A program made the translations under genes and the position numbers. From Duganella aquatilis (GTDB lineage Bacteria; Pseudomonadota; Gammaproteobacteria; Burkholderiales; Burkholderiaceae_D), in NCBI RefSeq assembly GCF_009674565.1, contig NZ_WKJL01000012.1, positions 62,001 through 126,000 of the forward strand: a stretch of DNA of 64,000 nt, read 5' to 3'. The notes beneath the pieces are model-generated. The model saw only the letters and a program-made list of their open reading frames with translations, was not told where the DNA came from and did no database searches. Shown piece by piece: positions 50,356 to 59,183 of this stretch (within the stretch, counting starts at the first letter, position 1; every line of letters starts with the position of its first letter).

Positions 50356-52317
50356 TCAACGCGGCGGGTTACGGCCGCCGTACAGATGCCCGTCGAGCGC
50401 CAGCAGTTCATCCGCCGCCCTTGACCAGGCGCTGCTGGCGGTGGCCTGCACGGGGCGCCGCAACGGCCGCACCAGCGCATCGCCGTAGTCGTCCATGGCG
50501 GCGTCCTGATGCAATTCCGGCACCAGCGGCGCTTCGTCGGTCGGCACGCCGAGTTGCAATTGAACATCAATCAGCTGCTCGCGCGCGCGGCGGGTATCCG
50601 GATGCTCCGGCCCCAGGCGGCGAAGATGGGCTTGCAGCACGGCGTCCAGCAGGCTGCGCGCCGCATCCAGTTCTTGCATTTGAAGCAAGGTATACGCCAG
50701 CGACGTCTTGCTGCGCAGCGTGTCGGCATGCTCGGCGCCAAGCAAGCGCCTGCGCGCCGCCAGCACCTGCTCCTGCACCGCGCGGGCATGCTGCAGGTCG
50801 CCCCGCTGCAACAGCAGCTCGGCGCGCGCCGCCTTGGCGCCCAGGGTTTGCAGGTGGTCGGGGCCGAACAGGCGGCTGTAGGTATCCAGCACATGGTCCT
50901 GCAACACCAGCGCTTCGGCCACCCGCCCTTGCAGCCCCAGCGTGGCGGCCAGGTTGGCGCGCGCCGTGAGCGTGTCGAAATGTTCCGTGCCCAGCATGCG
51001 CTCGCGCGCTTCGACGATGCATTCGTCGAGGAATTGCGCTTCGTCCAGCCGGCCCTGCTGGCGCAGCGCGCCGGCCAGATTGGTCTTGCTGGCCAGCGTG
51101 TCGGCATGGTCTTCGCCCAGGCTGCGCTGGCGCAGCGACAGGCTTTCCTCCAGCGCGGCCAGCGCCTGACGCAGCTTGCCTTCGCGCCAGTACAACTCGC
51201 CCAGCAGGTTGAGATCGTGCGCCAGCGGCTGCACGGCCGCGCGCGCCGCGCTGCCGCCCGCCTCCAAGGCGTGGCGCGCGGCGCCGATCGAACCCAGCAG
51301 CGCGATTTCGCCGCTGGACTGCCACGGAAAATAGCCCGGCGCCAGCCAGGCGAGGAAGGCTTCGAAGGTGCGCGTCATGGAAAAACGGTCGCCGCCCTGA
51401 TCCAGCCGCACCGCCAGCTGCTCGCCGTAGGCCACCGAGCGGTTCTGCTGCAGCTGGACTTCATCGAAATAACTCTCCAGCGACACCTGCTGCAAGCCGT
51501 AGCACTCGCGTATCAGCTCCTCGAAGCCGGGCTGGTAGCCGGGAATGTGCTGGGCGGCGTCGCCGCGCCGCCACTGGGCGCGTTCGCCGCCGTCGCCGGT
51601 GTCCACGCGCGACGGCAAGGGATAGATCAGCAGCGGCCGCTGCTCGTCTTCGTGGCTGCGCCGGTAAGTGGTGGCGCGCGTGACCAGCGCCTGCAAGCCT
51701 TCCAGGCTCTGGCGGTTGGGCGTGAACATCAGCACCAGCTTGCGGGGCAGCAAGGTGGTGCAGACGCCGGCGCTGTCGGTGCGGCCTGTGCGCGAATCCA
51801 CCAGCACGTAGCGGAAATGGCGCGACAGACGGTCGGCGAAGCAGCGGAACAGCGCCGGACAGGCATAAAACAGCTCCTCCCACTGCATCGAGGCCAGCCG
51901 GTCGGGATAGCTGTCGTCGAAGCGGCCGGCGCGCATCATGTACAACTGGCTGCTTTCGTCGACGCGGGTGACGTATTGTTCCCAGCCGACGGCGGCCAGC
52001 ACCTCGTGCGCCAGCTCGTCGTCATCGATGCTCAGGCCGGTGCTGCGGCGGCGCAGCAGCTGCTCGCGGCAGGCCTCGAAGAATTCCAGCACGCCCGGCT
52101 TGTTCTCCTGCTGGTGCGCAAAATAATGGTGCAGCCCCGGCGCTTCCAGGTCCCAGTCGATCATCAGCACCGGCGCGGTGGCGTTTTGCTGCCGCGCCAG
52201 CAGCACCGCGATATTCGCCAGCGCCATGGTGCGGCCCGTACCGCCTTTGTAAGAATAGAAAGTGATGACTTCGCCGCCGGCGCTCAGCGGCGGTAGTGGC
52301 AGGGACGTGAGTTCCAT
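50356..52317 (-). CDS. KGGxGR-type deviant P-loop ATPase fused to C-terminal tetratricopeptide repeats
   Basis: A 653-residue protein. The N-terminal SIMIBI/ParA-MinD-like ATPase has the deviant Walker A YKGGTGRTMALANIA (residues 23-37). K24 is the signature lysine, and Arg29 stands where most P-loops have Lys. The switch region MIDWDLEAPG and VLVDSRTGRTDSAG follow. From about residue 360 to 590 kinesin-light-chain-type TPRs repeat with ADTL-like turns. 'KGGVGR-motif' ATPases accompany TIR or peptide-modification genes in other bacteria, including the actinobacterial FxSxx-COOH systems. Here it starts 9 bp after a TIR gene. I infer a sensor/switch ATPase controlling the TIR effector. The ribosome-binding site is AAAGGG. 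Confidence 0.88.
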   Translation of the reverse strand: MELTSLPLPPLSAGGEVITFYSYKGGTGRTMALANIAVLLARQQNATAPVLMIDWDLEAPGLHHYFAHQQENKPGVLEFFEACREQLLRRRSTGLSIDDDELAHEVLAAVGWEQYVTRVDESSQLYMMRAGRFDDSYPDRLASMQWEELFYACPALFRCFADRLSRHFRYVLVDSRTGRTDSAGVCTTLLPRKLVLMFTPNRQSLEGLQALVTRATTYRRSHEDEQRPLLIYPLPSRVDTGDGGERAQWRRGDAAQHIPGYQPGFEELIRECYGLQQVSLESYFDEVQLQQNRSVAYGEQLAVRLDQGGDRFSMTRTFEAFLAWLAPGYFPWQSSGEIALLGSIGAARHALEAGGSAARAAVQPLAHDLNLLGELYWREGKLRQALAALEESLSLRQRSLGEDHADTLASKTNLAGALRQQGRLDEAQFLDECIVEARERMLGTEHFDTLTARANLAATLGLQGRVAEALVLQDHVLDTYSRLFGPDHLQTLGAKAARAELLLQRGDLQHARAVQEQVLAARRRLLGAEHADTLRSKTSLAYTLLQMQELDAARSLLDAVLQAHLRRLGPEHPDTRRAREQLIDVQLQLGVPTDEAPLVPELHQDAAMDDYGDALVRPLRRPVQATASSAWSRAADELLALDGHLYGGRNPPR

Positions 52318-52326
52318 GGCAACCCT

Positions 52327-52932
52327 TTAGCGTGGAAAATGTGGAGGAGGAATGGCACGCCATTCAGGCGGGATCTCCGGCAGGACGAAACGGCTGCAGT
52401 CGTGCCCCGGCGGCGTGCTTCGTTTTAGACAGTGGTAATGCTCGGCGATGCGGTGGACGATTTTTTCGATGTCCGGGATGAAATCTGGATTGGTTTTCAA
52501 CTCCCCGCTGGCCAGCGTGTAGCGGGAAAAGTCCACGTACATGCCCAGCCCGGTGATTTGCGGCGGCAGGCCGACCGGGTGGCGGGTCATGATGACGGGG
52601 ATGATCAAATGGCTGGGCAGCGTGTACCACTGCCGGCGTTCCATTTCGATAAGTTGCATTGCTGCAAACTCACGGCGGGTGTAGCCGTGCGCTTCGTATT
52701 TGGGTGTATAAATGACAATCATGCAAACGCTCTCGCACAAGGCGCGCGCGATCTTGCTATCGAGGTCGTCACCGCCCCCAAGTTGCTCACTATCAACAAA
52801 CAATTCGTTCTCGTTGTCGAAGTGCGGTTCCAGATAGCATTTCAGGGCGTCCACCAGGTCGTCCTTGAACTTGCTCATATAAGTATGCTGGCCGTGTGCA
52901 TAACTGAAAAAACAGCCGTGACGGATAGTCAT
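52327..52932 (-). CDS. TIR-domain protein
   Basis: A 201-residue cytoplasmic protein. The first 150 residues match a TIR fold: HGCFFSYAHGQHTYMSKFKDDLVDAL (strand A and helix A), LFVDSEQLGGGDDLDSKIARAL (BB-loop region), then CMIVIYTPKYEAHGYTRREF. E88 in RREF sits where NADase TIR proteins have their catalytic Glu. No other recognisable domain is attached. It is followed 9 bp later by the KGGTGRT ATPase-TPR gene. NAD+ cleavage or signal production upon activation is inferred. Some bacterial TIR proteins only scaffold. The start at 52932 has an AGGGGGG ribosome-binding site; the earlier ATG at 52965 lacks one. Confidence 0.85.
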   Translation of the reverse strand: MTIRHGCFFSYAHGQHTYMSKFKDDLVDALKCYLEPHFDNENELFVDSEQLGGGDDLDSKIARALCESVCMIVIYTPKYEAHGYTRREFAAMQLIEMERRQWYTLPSHLIIPVIMTRHPVGLPPQITGLGMYVDFSRYTLASGELKTNPDFIPDIEKIVHRIAEHYHCLKRSTPPGHDCSRFVLPEIPPEWRAIPPPHFPR

Positions 52933-53090
52933 GATATCCCCCCTACGTTTAACCAACTCTAACAATCCTTTCAGCAGACACTTTGAGCCAGAACAAACGC
53001 GCGGCAGGCCGAACTTTGCGCAAACGGCTGGCGCTTTCAGGTAAGATAAAAATATAACGAGCGTTCTTTTTTATAATCGAGGAGACCAGA

Positions 53091-54068
53091 ATGAAAGCAG
53101 TCGTATGCCAGGCCTGGGGTGTGCCGGACACCCTGACGGTGCAAGAATTACCAGACCCGCAACCGGGTCCGGGGCAGGTGGTGATCGATGTGCAAGCCGC
53201 CGGCGTCAACTTTCCGGACGTGCTGATCGTGCAAGGAAAGTATCAATTCAAGCCGGAACTGCCGTTCGTGCCGGGCAGCGAAGTGGCCGGCGTGATCCGC
53301 TCGGTCGCTGACGATGTGACAACTTTCAAGGCCGGCGACAAGGTCATCGCCTTCACCCCAACCGGTGGCTTCGGACAACAATTATTGGCGCCTGCACAAG
53401 CCCTGATCCCGATGCCGCCCGGCATGAATTTCGAGATGGCAGCCGCCATCACCCTCACCTACGGCACCTCGTACCACGCGATTGTGGACCGGGCCAAGCT
53501 AGAAAATGGTGAGAACATGCTAATTCTTGGCGCGGCAGGGGGTGTCGGGCTGGCGGCGATCGAGATAGGCAAAGCCCTTGGCGCCCGCATTATTGCTTGC
53601 GCTTCGACCGATGAGAAGCTGGAAGTATGCCGCCAGCATGGCGCCGACGTGTTGATCAACTACAGCAAGGAAGATTTGCGCGAAGCGGTCAAGGCGGCGA
53701 CCGGCGGCAAGGGACCGGACGTGATTTACGACCCGGTGGGCGGCGACTATGCGGAGCCGGCGTTCCGCTCGATCGCCTGGGGCGGACGCTACCTGGTGGT
53801 AGGTTTCGCCAACGGCGAGATTCCCAAACTGCCGCTCAACCTGACCTTGCTGAAAGGCGCCTCGCTGGTCGGCGTGTTCTGGGGCGAGTTCACCAAACGC
53901 AATCCCAAAGGCAATTTGAGCAATATGCGGCAACTCCTCCAATGGCTCCAGGAAGGCAAGATCAAGCCATTGATTTCGGGACGCTACAAACTGGAAGAAG
54001 CGGCGCAGGCGCTGAACGATATGGCAGCCCGCAAGGTCACCGGCAAGGTGGTGGTGGTGCCCCAATAA
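53091..54068 (+). CDS. NADPH:quinone oxidoreductase / zinc-free medium-chain dehydrogenase
   Basis: A 325-residue medium-chain dehydrogenase/reductase. The GroES-like N-terminal half includes GVNFPDVLIVQGKYQ and PFVPGSEVAGVI. The Rossmann half includes ILGAAGGVGLAAIEIGKALGA for NADPH. Structural and catalytic zinc ligands are missing, as in the quinone oxidoreductase branch. The substrate is unknown. The gene is monocistronic, with a GAGGAG ribosome-binding site. A palindromic repeat begins at its stop codon. Confidence 0.93.
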   Translation: MKAVVCQAWGVPDTLTVQELPDPQPGPGQVVIDVQAAGVNFPDVLIVQGKYQFKPELPFVPGSEVAGVIRSVADDVTTFKAGDKVIAFTPTGGFGQQLLAPAQALIPMPPGMNFEMAAAITLTYGTSYHAIVDRAKLENGENMLILGAAGGVGLAAIEIGKALGARIIACASTDEKLEVCRQHGADVLINYSKEDLREAVKAATGGKGPDVIYDPVGGDYAEPAFRSIAWGGRYLVVGFANGEIPKLPLNLTLLKGASLVGVFWGEFTKRNPKGNLSNMRQLLQWLQEGKIKPLISGRYKLEEAAQALNDMAARKVTGKVVVVPQ

Positions 54069-54132
54069 ACCGGGGTCAGTTCTGCCAATCGCACACGAGC
54101 TCATGTACCAATGGCAGAACTGACCCCGGATT
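54067..54132. repeat. REPIN-like imperfect palindrome after the quinone oxidoreductase gene
   Basis: Perfect 18-bp arms (54070-54087 and 54112-54129) enclose a 24-bp centre that is itself partly symmetric around GAGCTC. The two 30-bp halves agree at 26 positions. The outer AAACCGGGGTCAGT equals that of the element at 45175-45268, and part of the inner sequence (AATCGCACACGAGC versus ATTCGGACACAAGC) is related. It lies between convergent genes and might also stop transcription. Confidence 0.8.
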
Positions 54133-54145
54133 TTGATACCAGAAG

Positions 54146-56194
54146 TTACTGATCGGAATTCTTGTTTTTGAAGAATTCGATCACGACTTCCTGTTCGCGG
54201 GTGCGTTTGAAGGATGGCAGGCTTTGCCAGATCCGCTTGCCGTATGGCTTGGAAATCACGCGCGGATCGCACAGCATCAGCACGCCGCGGTCGCCTTCGT
54301 CGCGGATCAGGCGGCCGGCGCCCTGCTTCAGGTTGATGATCGCTTCCGGCAAAGTGTGATGCATGAAGCCGTTTTTGCCCTGTTTTTCCATCACTTCGAT
54401 GCGCGCGGCCAGCACCGGATCGTCCGGCGGCGCGAACGGCAGCTTGTCGATAATCACCAGGGACAGCGCATCGCCGCGCACGTCGACGCCTTCCCAGAAG
54501 CTTTGCGAGCCGATCAGCACTCCATTGCCGGCCTTGCGGAACTGGTCCAGCAGCTCGGTGCGGCCCTTGTCGCCCTGCACGAACAGCGGATATGGCAGGC
54601 CGCGCTTCTCGAATTCGTCGCGCAAGCGCTCGGCGGCGCGCTTCACGGCGCGCAAAGTCGTGCACAAAAGGAAAGTTTTGCCGCCCGCCGCCTCGATCAC
54701 CGGCAGCGCCAGGTCCAGCACGGCATCCGTGTAGCCGAAGGAATTCGGGTCCGGCAGGCCGGTCGGCACGTACAGCAAGCCCTGTGCCTCGTAGTTGAAC
54801 GGACTCGGCCAGGTCATCGACGGTTCGTCGCTCAGGCCCATCTGCTCGGAGAAGTGGCTGAAGTCGTTCTTCACCGCCAGCGTCGCCGAGGTGAAGATCC
54901 AGCTGCGCGGCACGCCTTCGCGCTGGCCGTTGAAGATCGGCGCGATCGACAGCGGCGTCTTGTGCAGCTGCAGCGACGAGGCATAGGCCTCGACCCAGAA
55001 CACCGCCTCCTCGCCCTTGGCGACCTTGGCTTTCGGATCGAATTTCCAGGCCGCCAGGCGGCCGACCAGCTCGACGCCGCGCTGGCGGCACTGCTCCAGC
55101 GTTTCGGCCCGTTCGGCCTGCTTTTCCAGCACGTCCATCATGCCGTCCAGCTCGTCCTTGAGCTTTTGCAGCGCCGGGAAGAAGTCGCTCGACGCCGCAA
55201 TCTGCGGCAGCGACAGGCGCACGATGTCTTGCGGGAAGGTCAGGCGCAGGTCGCGCGCGGCCTTCTCCACCACGGTGACCACCTTGCCCCAGTCGGCGCC
55301 GTCGCGGGCATTCGACAGGCCTTCAGCCAGCACGTCGCGGCACAGCTCCAGCACCTGCGAGGTCGAGAAGGTGTCGCCGAAGAACAGGGTGGCGGTATCC
55401 GGCAGCTGGTGCGCCTCGTCGAAGATGATGGTGTTGGCGGACGGCAGCAGCTCGGCCACGCCGGAATCCTTCAGCGCCACGTCGGCAAAGAACAGGTGGT
55501 GGTTGACCACCACCACATCGGCCTGCTGCGCTTCCTTGCGCGCCTTCATGATGAAGCAGTCCTGGTAGTACTGGCACTCGGCGCCCATGCAGTTGTCGCG
55601 GGTCGAGGTCACCAGGTTCCAGATCAGCGCGTTTTCCGGCACGCGCGCCAGCTCGGCCTTGTCGCCGGTCTTGGTCATTTTCAGGAAACGCGAGATTTCG
55701 CGCAGGTGGCCGACGTCATCGCGCGAGGTCATGCGGCCGTTCTGCAAGGTGCGTTCCAGGTGGTAGTGGCACAGGTAGTTCGAGCGCCCTTTCAGCAGCG
55801 CCACCGACACCGGCGCCTGCAAGGCCGCGCGCACGGTCGGGATGTCGCGCAGGAACAGCTGGTCCTGCAAGTTCTTGGTCCCGGTCGAGACGATGGTCTT
55901 GCCGCCCCACAGCAGCGCCGGCACCAGGTAGGCGAAGGTCTTGCCCGTGCCGGTGCCGGCCTCGGCGATCAGGGTGGTCTGGTTGGCGATGGCGGAGGCG
56001 ATCGCCTTGGCCATTTCGGTTTGCGAGCGGCGCGGGCGGAAATCGCCCACCGCCGGCCCGAGCGGACCGCCGGCGCCGAACAGGCGCTCGACCTCGGAAT
56101 CGTATTTGCCGGGGGGCTGGGCGGGCGTGGCGCCGATCACGGCGGGAATGGCATCGGACGCCGCGGCGGCGGACTGTGGCAGAGGTTCGGTCAA
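54146..56194 (-). CDS. ATP-dependent DNA helicase, DinG/YoaA (XPD-like) family
   Basis: A 682-residue superfamily 2 helicase. Walker A is AEAGTGTGKT (residues 76-85). The DEAH box appears as IIFDEAHQLPDTA. Four cysteines between motifs I and II (LCHYHL, NCMGAEC, DCF) fit the XPD-type [4Fe-4S] domain. The late motif QGAGRLIRDEGDRGVLMLCDPR is the arginine-finger motif VI. Such helicases unwind forked DNA and R-loops after damage or replication stalling. E. coli has two paralogues, DinG and YoaA. The length and C-terminus suit YoaA better, but this was not settled. Confidence 0.93.
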   Translation of the reverse strand: MTEPLPQSAAAASDAIPAVIGATPAQPPGKYDSEVERLFGAGGPLGPAVGDFRPRRSQTEMAKAIASAIANQTTLIAEAGTGTGKTFAYLVPALLWGGKTIVSTGTKNLQDQLFLRDIPTVRAALQAPVSVALLKGRSNYLCHYHLERTLQNGRMTSRDDVGHLREISRFLKMTKTGDKAELARVPENALIWNLVTSTRDNCMGAECQYYQDCFIMKARKEAQQADVVVVNHHLFFADVALKDSGVAELLPSANTIIFDEAHQLPDTATLFFGDTFSTSQVLELCRDVLAEGLSNARDGADWGKVVTVVEKAARDLRLTFPQDIVRLSLPQIAASSDFFPALQKLKDELDGMMDVLEKQAERAETLEQCRQRGVELVGRLAAWKFDPKAKVAKGEEAVFWVEAYASSLQLHKTPLSIAPIFNGQREGVPRSWIFTSATLAVKNDFSHFSEQMGLSDEPSMTWPSPFNYEAQGLLYVPTGLPDPNSFGYTDAVLDLALPVIEAAGGKTFLLCTTLRAVKRAAERLRDEFEKRGLPYPLFVQGDKGRTELLDQFRKAGNGVLIGSQSFWEGVDVRGDALSLVIIDKLPFAPPDDPVLAARIEVMEKQGKNGFMHHTLPEAIINLKQGAGRLIRDEGDRGVLMLCDPRVISKPYGKRIWQSLPSFKRTREQEVVIEFFKNKNSDQ

Positions 56195-56222
56195 AATAAA
56201 CTAGCGTGTGGCGGGAATCGGC

Positions 56223-56423
56223 TTACGCCGGAACGTCCGGCACTAATTGCATTTTCAGCAGAGTGATATGGTCTTTCAGTTGCAGCTTGCGCTTCTTGAG
56301 GCGGCGCAATTGCAGTTGATCGTGGTGTCCGTCCAGCGTCAGCATGTCGATGACCGCGTCCAGATCACGGTGTTCGACGTCGAGTTCGATCAATCGACGC
56401 TGGATATCTTGTACATCAGTCAT
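56223..56423 (-). CDS. DUF465 (YdcH-like) small protein
   Basis: A 66-residue, highly charged, two-helix coiled-coil protein. The pattern DVEHRDLDAVIDML ... LQLRRLKKRKLQLKDHI is typical of DUF465/YdcH, whose function is unknown. The ATG at 56423 is favoured over a TTG four codons earlier. It ends 28 bp before the helicase start and may share its transcript. Confidence 0.85.
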   Translation of the reverse strand: MTDVQDIQRRLIELDVEHRDLDAVIDMLTLDGHHDQLQLRRLKKRKLQLKDHITLLKMQLVPDVPA

Positions 56424-56539
56424 ATTCTCGGCCAAATAGTTTCACTGGAACAACACGGATACTTCAAACGCATTGCAAACAAACTGCGACACGGTGCATA
56501 GTTTAATCTACGGCGCGTCGGACGCCAACAAATGATCTT

Positions 56540-57343
56540 ATGAGCGCTTACAAAATAGAAGCCGGGACCGCCCAGCACATCGGAAACCGGCCGCAACAAA
56601 ACGACCGCGTCGCCCTATTCACCGCCGCCAAGGCACCCGGCTATGTGCTGGCGGTGCTGGCCGACGGCAACCAAAGCCCCATCGCGCCCGACCAGGTGCT
56701 GCTCACCGCGAAACACCTGCTGGACGAATTCCGCGCCGGCGACACCCCCAACCTGCCGCGCCTGCAGGAACTGCTGCGCAGCATCGCCCAGGAGGCGCAC
56801 GACGTCATCCGCATGAATCCCATCGCCGCCGTGGCCGAGCCGCACAGCGCGCTGGCGCTGCTGGTGCTGACGCCGCAGGCGCAGGCCGTGTGGGCGCATG
56901 TGGGCGACGCCCGCATCTACCATTTCAACGGCGAGCGCTGCGCCATGCGCACCAATGACGCCGCCTACGTCGACCATCTGATCCAGCACGACAAGCTGCC
57001 GCCGGAAGCGGCCGCGCGGCACCGCGGTTCGCGCCTGCTGAACAACGCGCTGGGCAACCGCATGAAAGATCCGTTCGTCACCGTCGGCGCCCAGGAAGGC
57101 TTGCAGCCGGGCGATGCGTTGATGCTGTGCTCGGATGGACTGTGGCAGTTGTTCCGTCCCGAAGAACTGGCGGCGGCGGTGGCGCGCAACACGCCGCGCC
57201 AGGCCGCCGAACGGCTGATCGCCAAGGCCGCCGAACGGGCCCAGGGCAAGGGGGACAACTGCTCGATGGCGATCATCAAACTGGTGGCGCCGCCGGCGCA
57301 GGCGCCCGCCTACACCGTCGAGAAGATGCGCCGCGCCGTGTAA
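56540..57343 (+). CDS. PP2C-type serine/threonine protein phosphatase
   Basis: A 267-residue cytoplasmic phosphatase. Family motifs appear in order: RPQQNDRVAL, AVLADGNQS (metal-binding Asp; the usual DGMGG is altered to DGNQS), AVWAHVGDARIYHF, LMLCSDGLWQLF and GKGDNCSMAIIKL. It should remove phosphate from Ser/Thr using Mn/Mg. No kinase gene lies nearby, so its partner is unknown. It is convergent with the next gene, with stop codons directly abutting. Confidence 0.9.
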   Translation: MSAYKIEAGTAQHIGNRPQQNDRVALFTAAKAPGYVLAVLADGNQSPIAPDQVLLTAKHLLDEFRAGDTPNLPRLQELLRSIAQEAHDVIRMNPIAAVAEPHSALALLVLTPQAQAVWAHVGDARIYHFNGERCAMRTNDAAYVDHLIQHDKLPPEAAARHRGSRLLNNALGNRMKDPFVTVGAQEGLQPGDALMLCSDGLWQLFRPEELAAAVARNTPRQAAERLIAKAAERAQGKGDNCSMAIIKLVAPPAQAPAYTVEKMRRAV

Positions 57344-58000
57344 TTACTTGGCCGGCGCCTGCGGCTGGGCCGCAGCCTTTTTCTTTTCCGCTTCGGCGCG
57401 CTCGGCGGCCTGCTTGGCCTTGGCGTCGTTTTCCGCTTTCTTGCGCGCGACTTCGGCCTGGCGGCGCTCGGACTCGGCTTTCTTGCGTTCGAAGGCCTCG
57501 ACATTGGCGGCGCGCTTGGCGGCGTTGGCGGCGTCCTCGCGCTCCTGGCGCTGGACCTTGGCGTCATGCTGCGCTTCGCGGTCGGCGACGCGCACGCCCG
57601 ATGGCGGCTTCGCCTCCTCGTGCTCGGTCTTGGCCGGTTTCTGCGGCTGGGCGGCGCGCAGCTCGGCTTCGTCGGCATCCTTGCGGGCGCGTTCGGCCAG
57701 GTCGGCGTCGCGCCTGGCGACCGAATCGACACGCTTGAAGTGCTGGGCGTCGACTTCGCGCGCGCGCGCGTCGGCCAGCGCCACACGGCGCTTTTCCTTG
57801 GCCTTGTCCAGGCAGTTATTGACGAAGAACTTGGTCGAGCATTCGCGCTCGCTGGCGGCGTATTCGTCGTTGATGGCGGCGCGGTCCTGGGCCACCTTGA
57901 CCAGCGCGGCGTCGGCCTGCTGCACCGTTTGAACGTTCTGGGCCTGGGCGGCGGTGAGAGCCGCCGCCAGCATGGCCGCTACTGTGATAATTGCTTTCAT
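57344..58000 (-). CDS. Secreted charged coiled-coil protein of unknown function
   Basis: A 218-residue protein with a signal peptide (MKAIITVAAMLAAALTAAQA). Two cysteines (ECSTKFFVNNC) lie within 15 residues of each other and could form a disulfide. The rest is Ala/Lys/Glu/Arg-rich and probably one long helix, with runs like AFERKKAESERRQAEVARKK. I do not recognise a domain with a known function. It lies 16 bp after zapE, so it may share that transcript. Confidence 0.8.
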   Translation of the reverse strand: MKAIITVAAMLAAALTAAQAQNVQTVQQADAALVKVAQDRAAINDEYAASERECSTKFFVNNCLDKAKEKRRVALADARAREVDAQHFKRVDSVARRDADLAERARKDADEAELRAAQPQKPAKTEHEEAKPPSGVRVADREAQHDAKVQRQEREDAANAAKRAANVEAFERKKAESERRQAEVARKKAENDAKAKQAAERAEAEKKKAAAQPQAPAK

Positions 58001-58016
58001 CTTCAGATCCTGTGAC

Positions 58017-59114
58017 TTACGACAGCGATGCCGCTGCGGCGCGCTGTTCGCGGTCCATGTATTCGCGCGACTGCATCTCGACGATACGCGACACGGTGCG
58101 GTGGAATTCGTTGGCCATGGCGCCGTTGGTGTACAGCTCCTCCGGCGGCACCTCCGCCGACATCAGCAGCTTCACGCCCTGGTCGTAGAACACGTCGATC
58201 AGCCAGGTGAAACGGCGCGCCTCGGACGACATGGCCGCGGACATCATCGGTACCCCGGACAATATCACGGTATGGAAGCGGCTGGCGATTTCCAGGTAAT
58301 CGTTCTGCGAGCGCGGGCCGCCGCACAGCGTATTGAAGTCGAACCAGATGATGGTGCCGGCGCGGCGCAGCGCGCGGATCTCGCGCGCCTCGATGCGGAT
58401 CACCGGATCTTCATCGGCGGTTTCGGCCACGCTGGCGTAGGCGTCGCGCAGCGCCTTGTCGGTTTGTGCGTTGAGCGGCGTGTAGTAGGCCTCGACCTGC
58501 TCCAGCGCGCGGCCGCGGTAGTCGATGCCGGCGTCGATGTTCATCACGTCCATCTTCTCGTACAGCAGCGCGATGGTGGGCAGGATGCGATCGCGGTGCA
58601 GGCCGTCCGGATACAGCAGGTTCGGATCGTAGTTGGAGGTCATGATGAAGGATACGCCGTTGTCGAACAGCGCCTTCAGCAGGTTGTACATGATCATGGC
58701 GTCGGCCACGTCCGAGATGTGGAACTCGTCGAAGCAGATCAGCCGGTATTTCTTGGCGACGCGCTTGGCCACTTCGTCCAGCGGGTCGGCCACGCCGCGC
58801 AGCTCGTCCAGTTGACGGTGCACGTCGCGCATGAATTCGTGGAAGTGCAGGCGCGTCTTGCGCACCAGCGGCACCACCGAGTAGAAGCTGTCCATCAGGA
58901 AGGACTTGCCACGACCGACGCCGCCCCACATGTACACGCCCTTCGGCACGGCCGGGCGGTTGATCAGGCGCTTGAAGGTGCTGGAGCGCTGGCCCTTGTA
59001 GGCCAGCCACTCGTCGTAGCACTGCTGCAAACGGGTGATCGCGCGCTGCTGCGCCTCATCAGCCTTGTAGTCGCGCTGGGCCAGCGCGTGGTGGTAGTAC
59101 TCTTCGACGTTCAT
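58017..59114 (-). CDS. zapE: Cell division ATPase ZapE (AFG1-like)
   Basis: A 365-residue AFG1/ZapE ATPase. Walker A is GGVGRGKS (residues 64-71). Walker B is LICFDEFHISDVADAM, a family hallmark. TSNYDPNLLYPDGLHRDRILP is the sensor region. In E. coli ZapE acts on the FtsZ ring under stress. The location directly after the sucA-odhB-lpdA operon terminator is usual in betaproteobacteria. Confidence 0.96.
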   Translation of the reverse strand: MNVEEYYHHALAQRDYKADEAQQRAITRLQQCYDEWLAYKGQRSSTFKRLINRPAVPKGVYMWGGVGRGKSFLMDSFYSVVPLVRKTRLHFHEFMRDVHRQLDELRGVADPLDEVAKRVAKKYRLICFDEFHISDVADAMIMYNLLKALFDNGVSFIMTSNYDPNLLYPDGLHRDRILPTIALLYEKMDVMNIDAGIDYRGRALEQVEAYYTPLNAQTDKALRDAYASVAETADEDPVIRIEAREIRALRRAGTIIWFDFNTLCGGPRSQNDYLEIASRFHTVILSGVPMMSAAMSSEARRFTWLIDVFYDQGVKLLMSAEVPPEELYTNGAMANEFHRTVSRIVEMQSREYMDREQRAAAASLS

Positions 59115-59139
59115 GGTTTCAATCTGCGCAAATAAAAAC

Positions 59140-59160
59140 GGCGGGCCATGCTGGCCCGCC
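59140..59160 (-). terminator. Rho-independent terminator of the 2-oxoglutarate dehydrogenase operon
   Basis: GGCGGGCC, a 5-nt loop and GGCCCGCC form a perfect 8-bp stem. On the minus strand it is followed by GTTTTTATTTG. It lies 23 bp beyond the lpdA stop and before zapE. Confidence 0.88.
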
Positions 59161-59183
59161 CTGCTAGCTACTACAAATCCAGC

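Noticed and set aside
53072..53077. TATAAT just upstream of the quinone oxidoreductase gene
   Set aside because: It would put the transcription start almost at the ribosome-binding site, leaving about 7 nt of leader, and no -35 is seen at the right distance.
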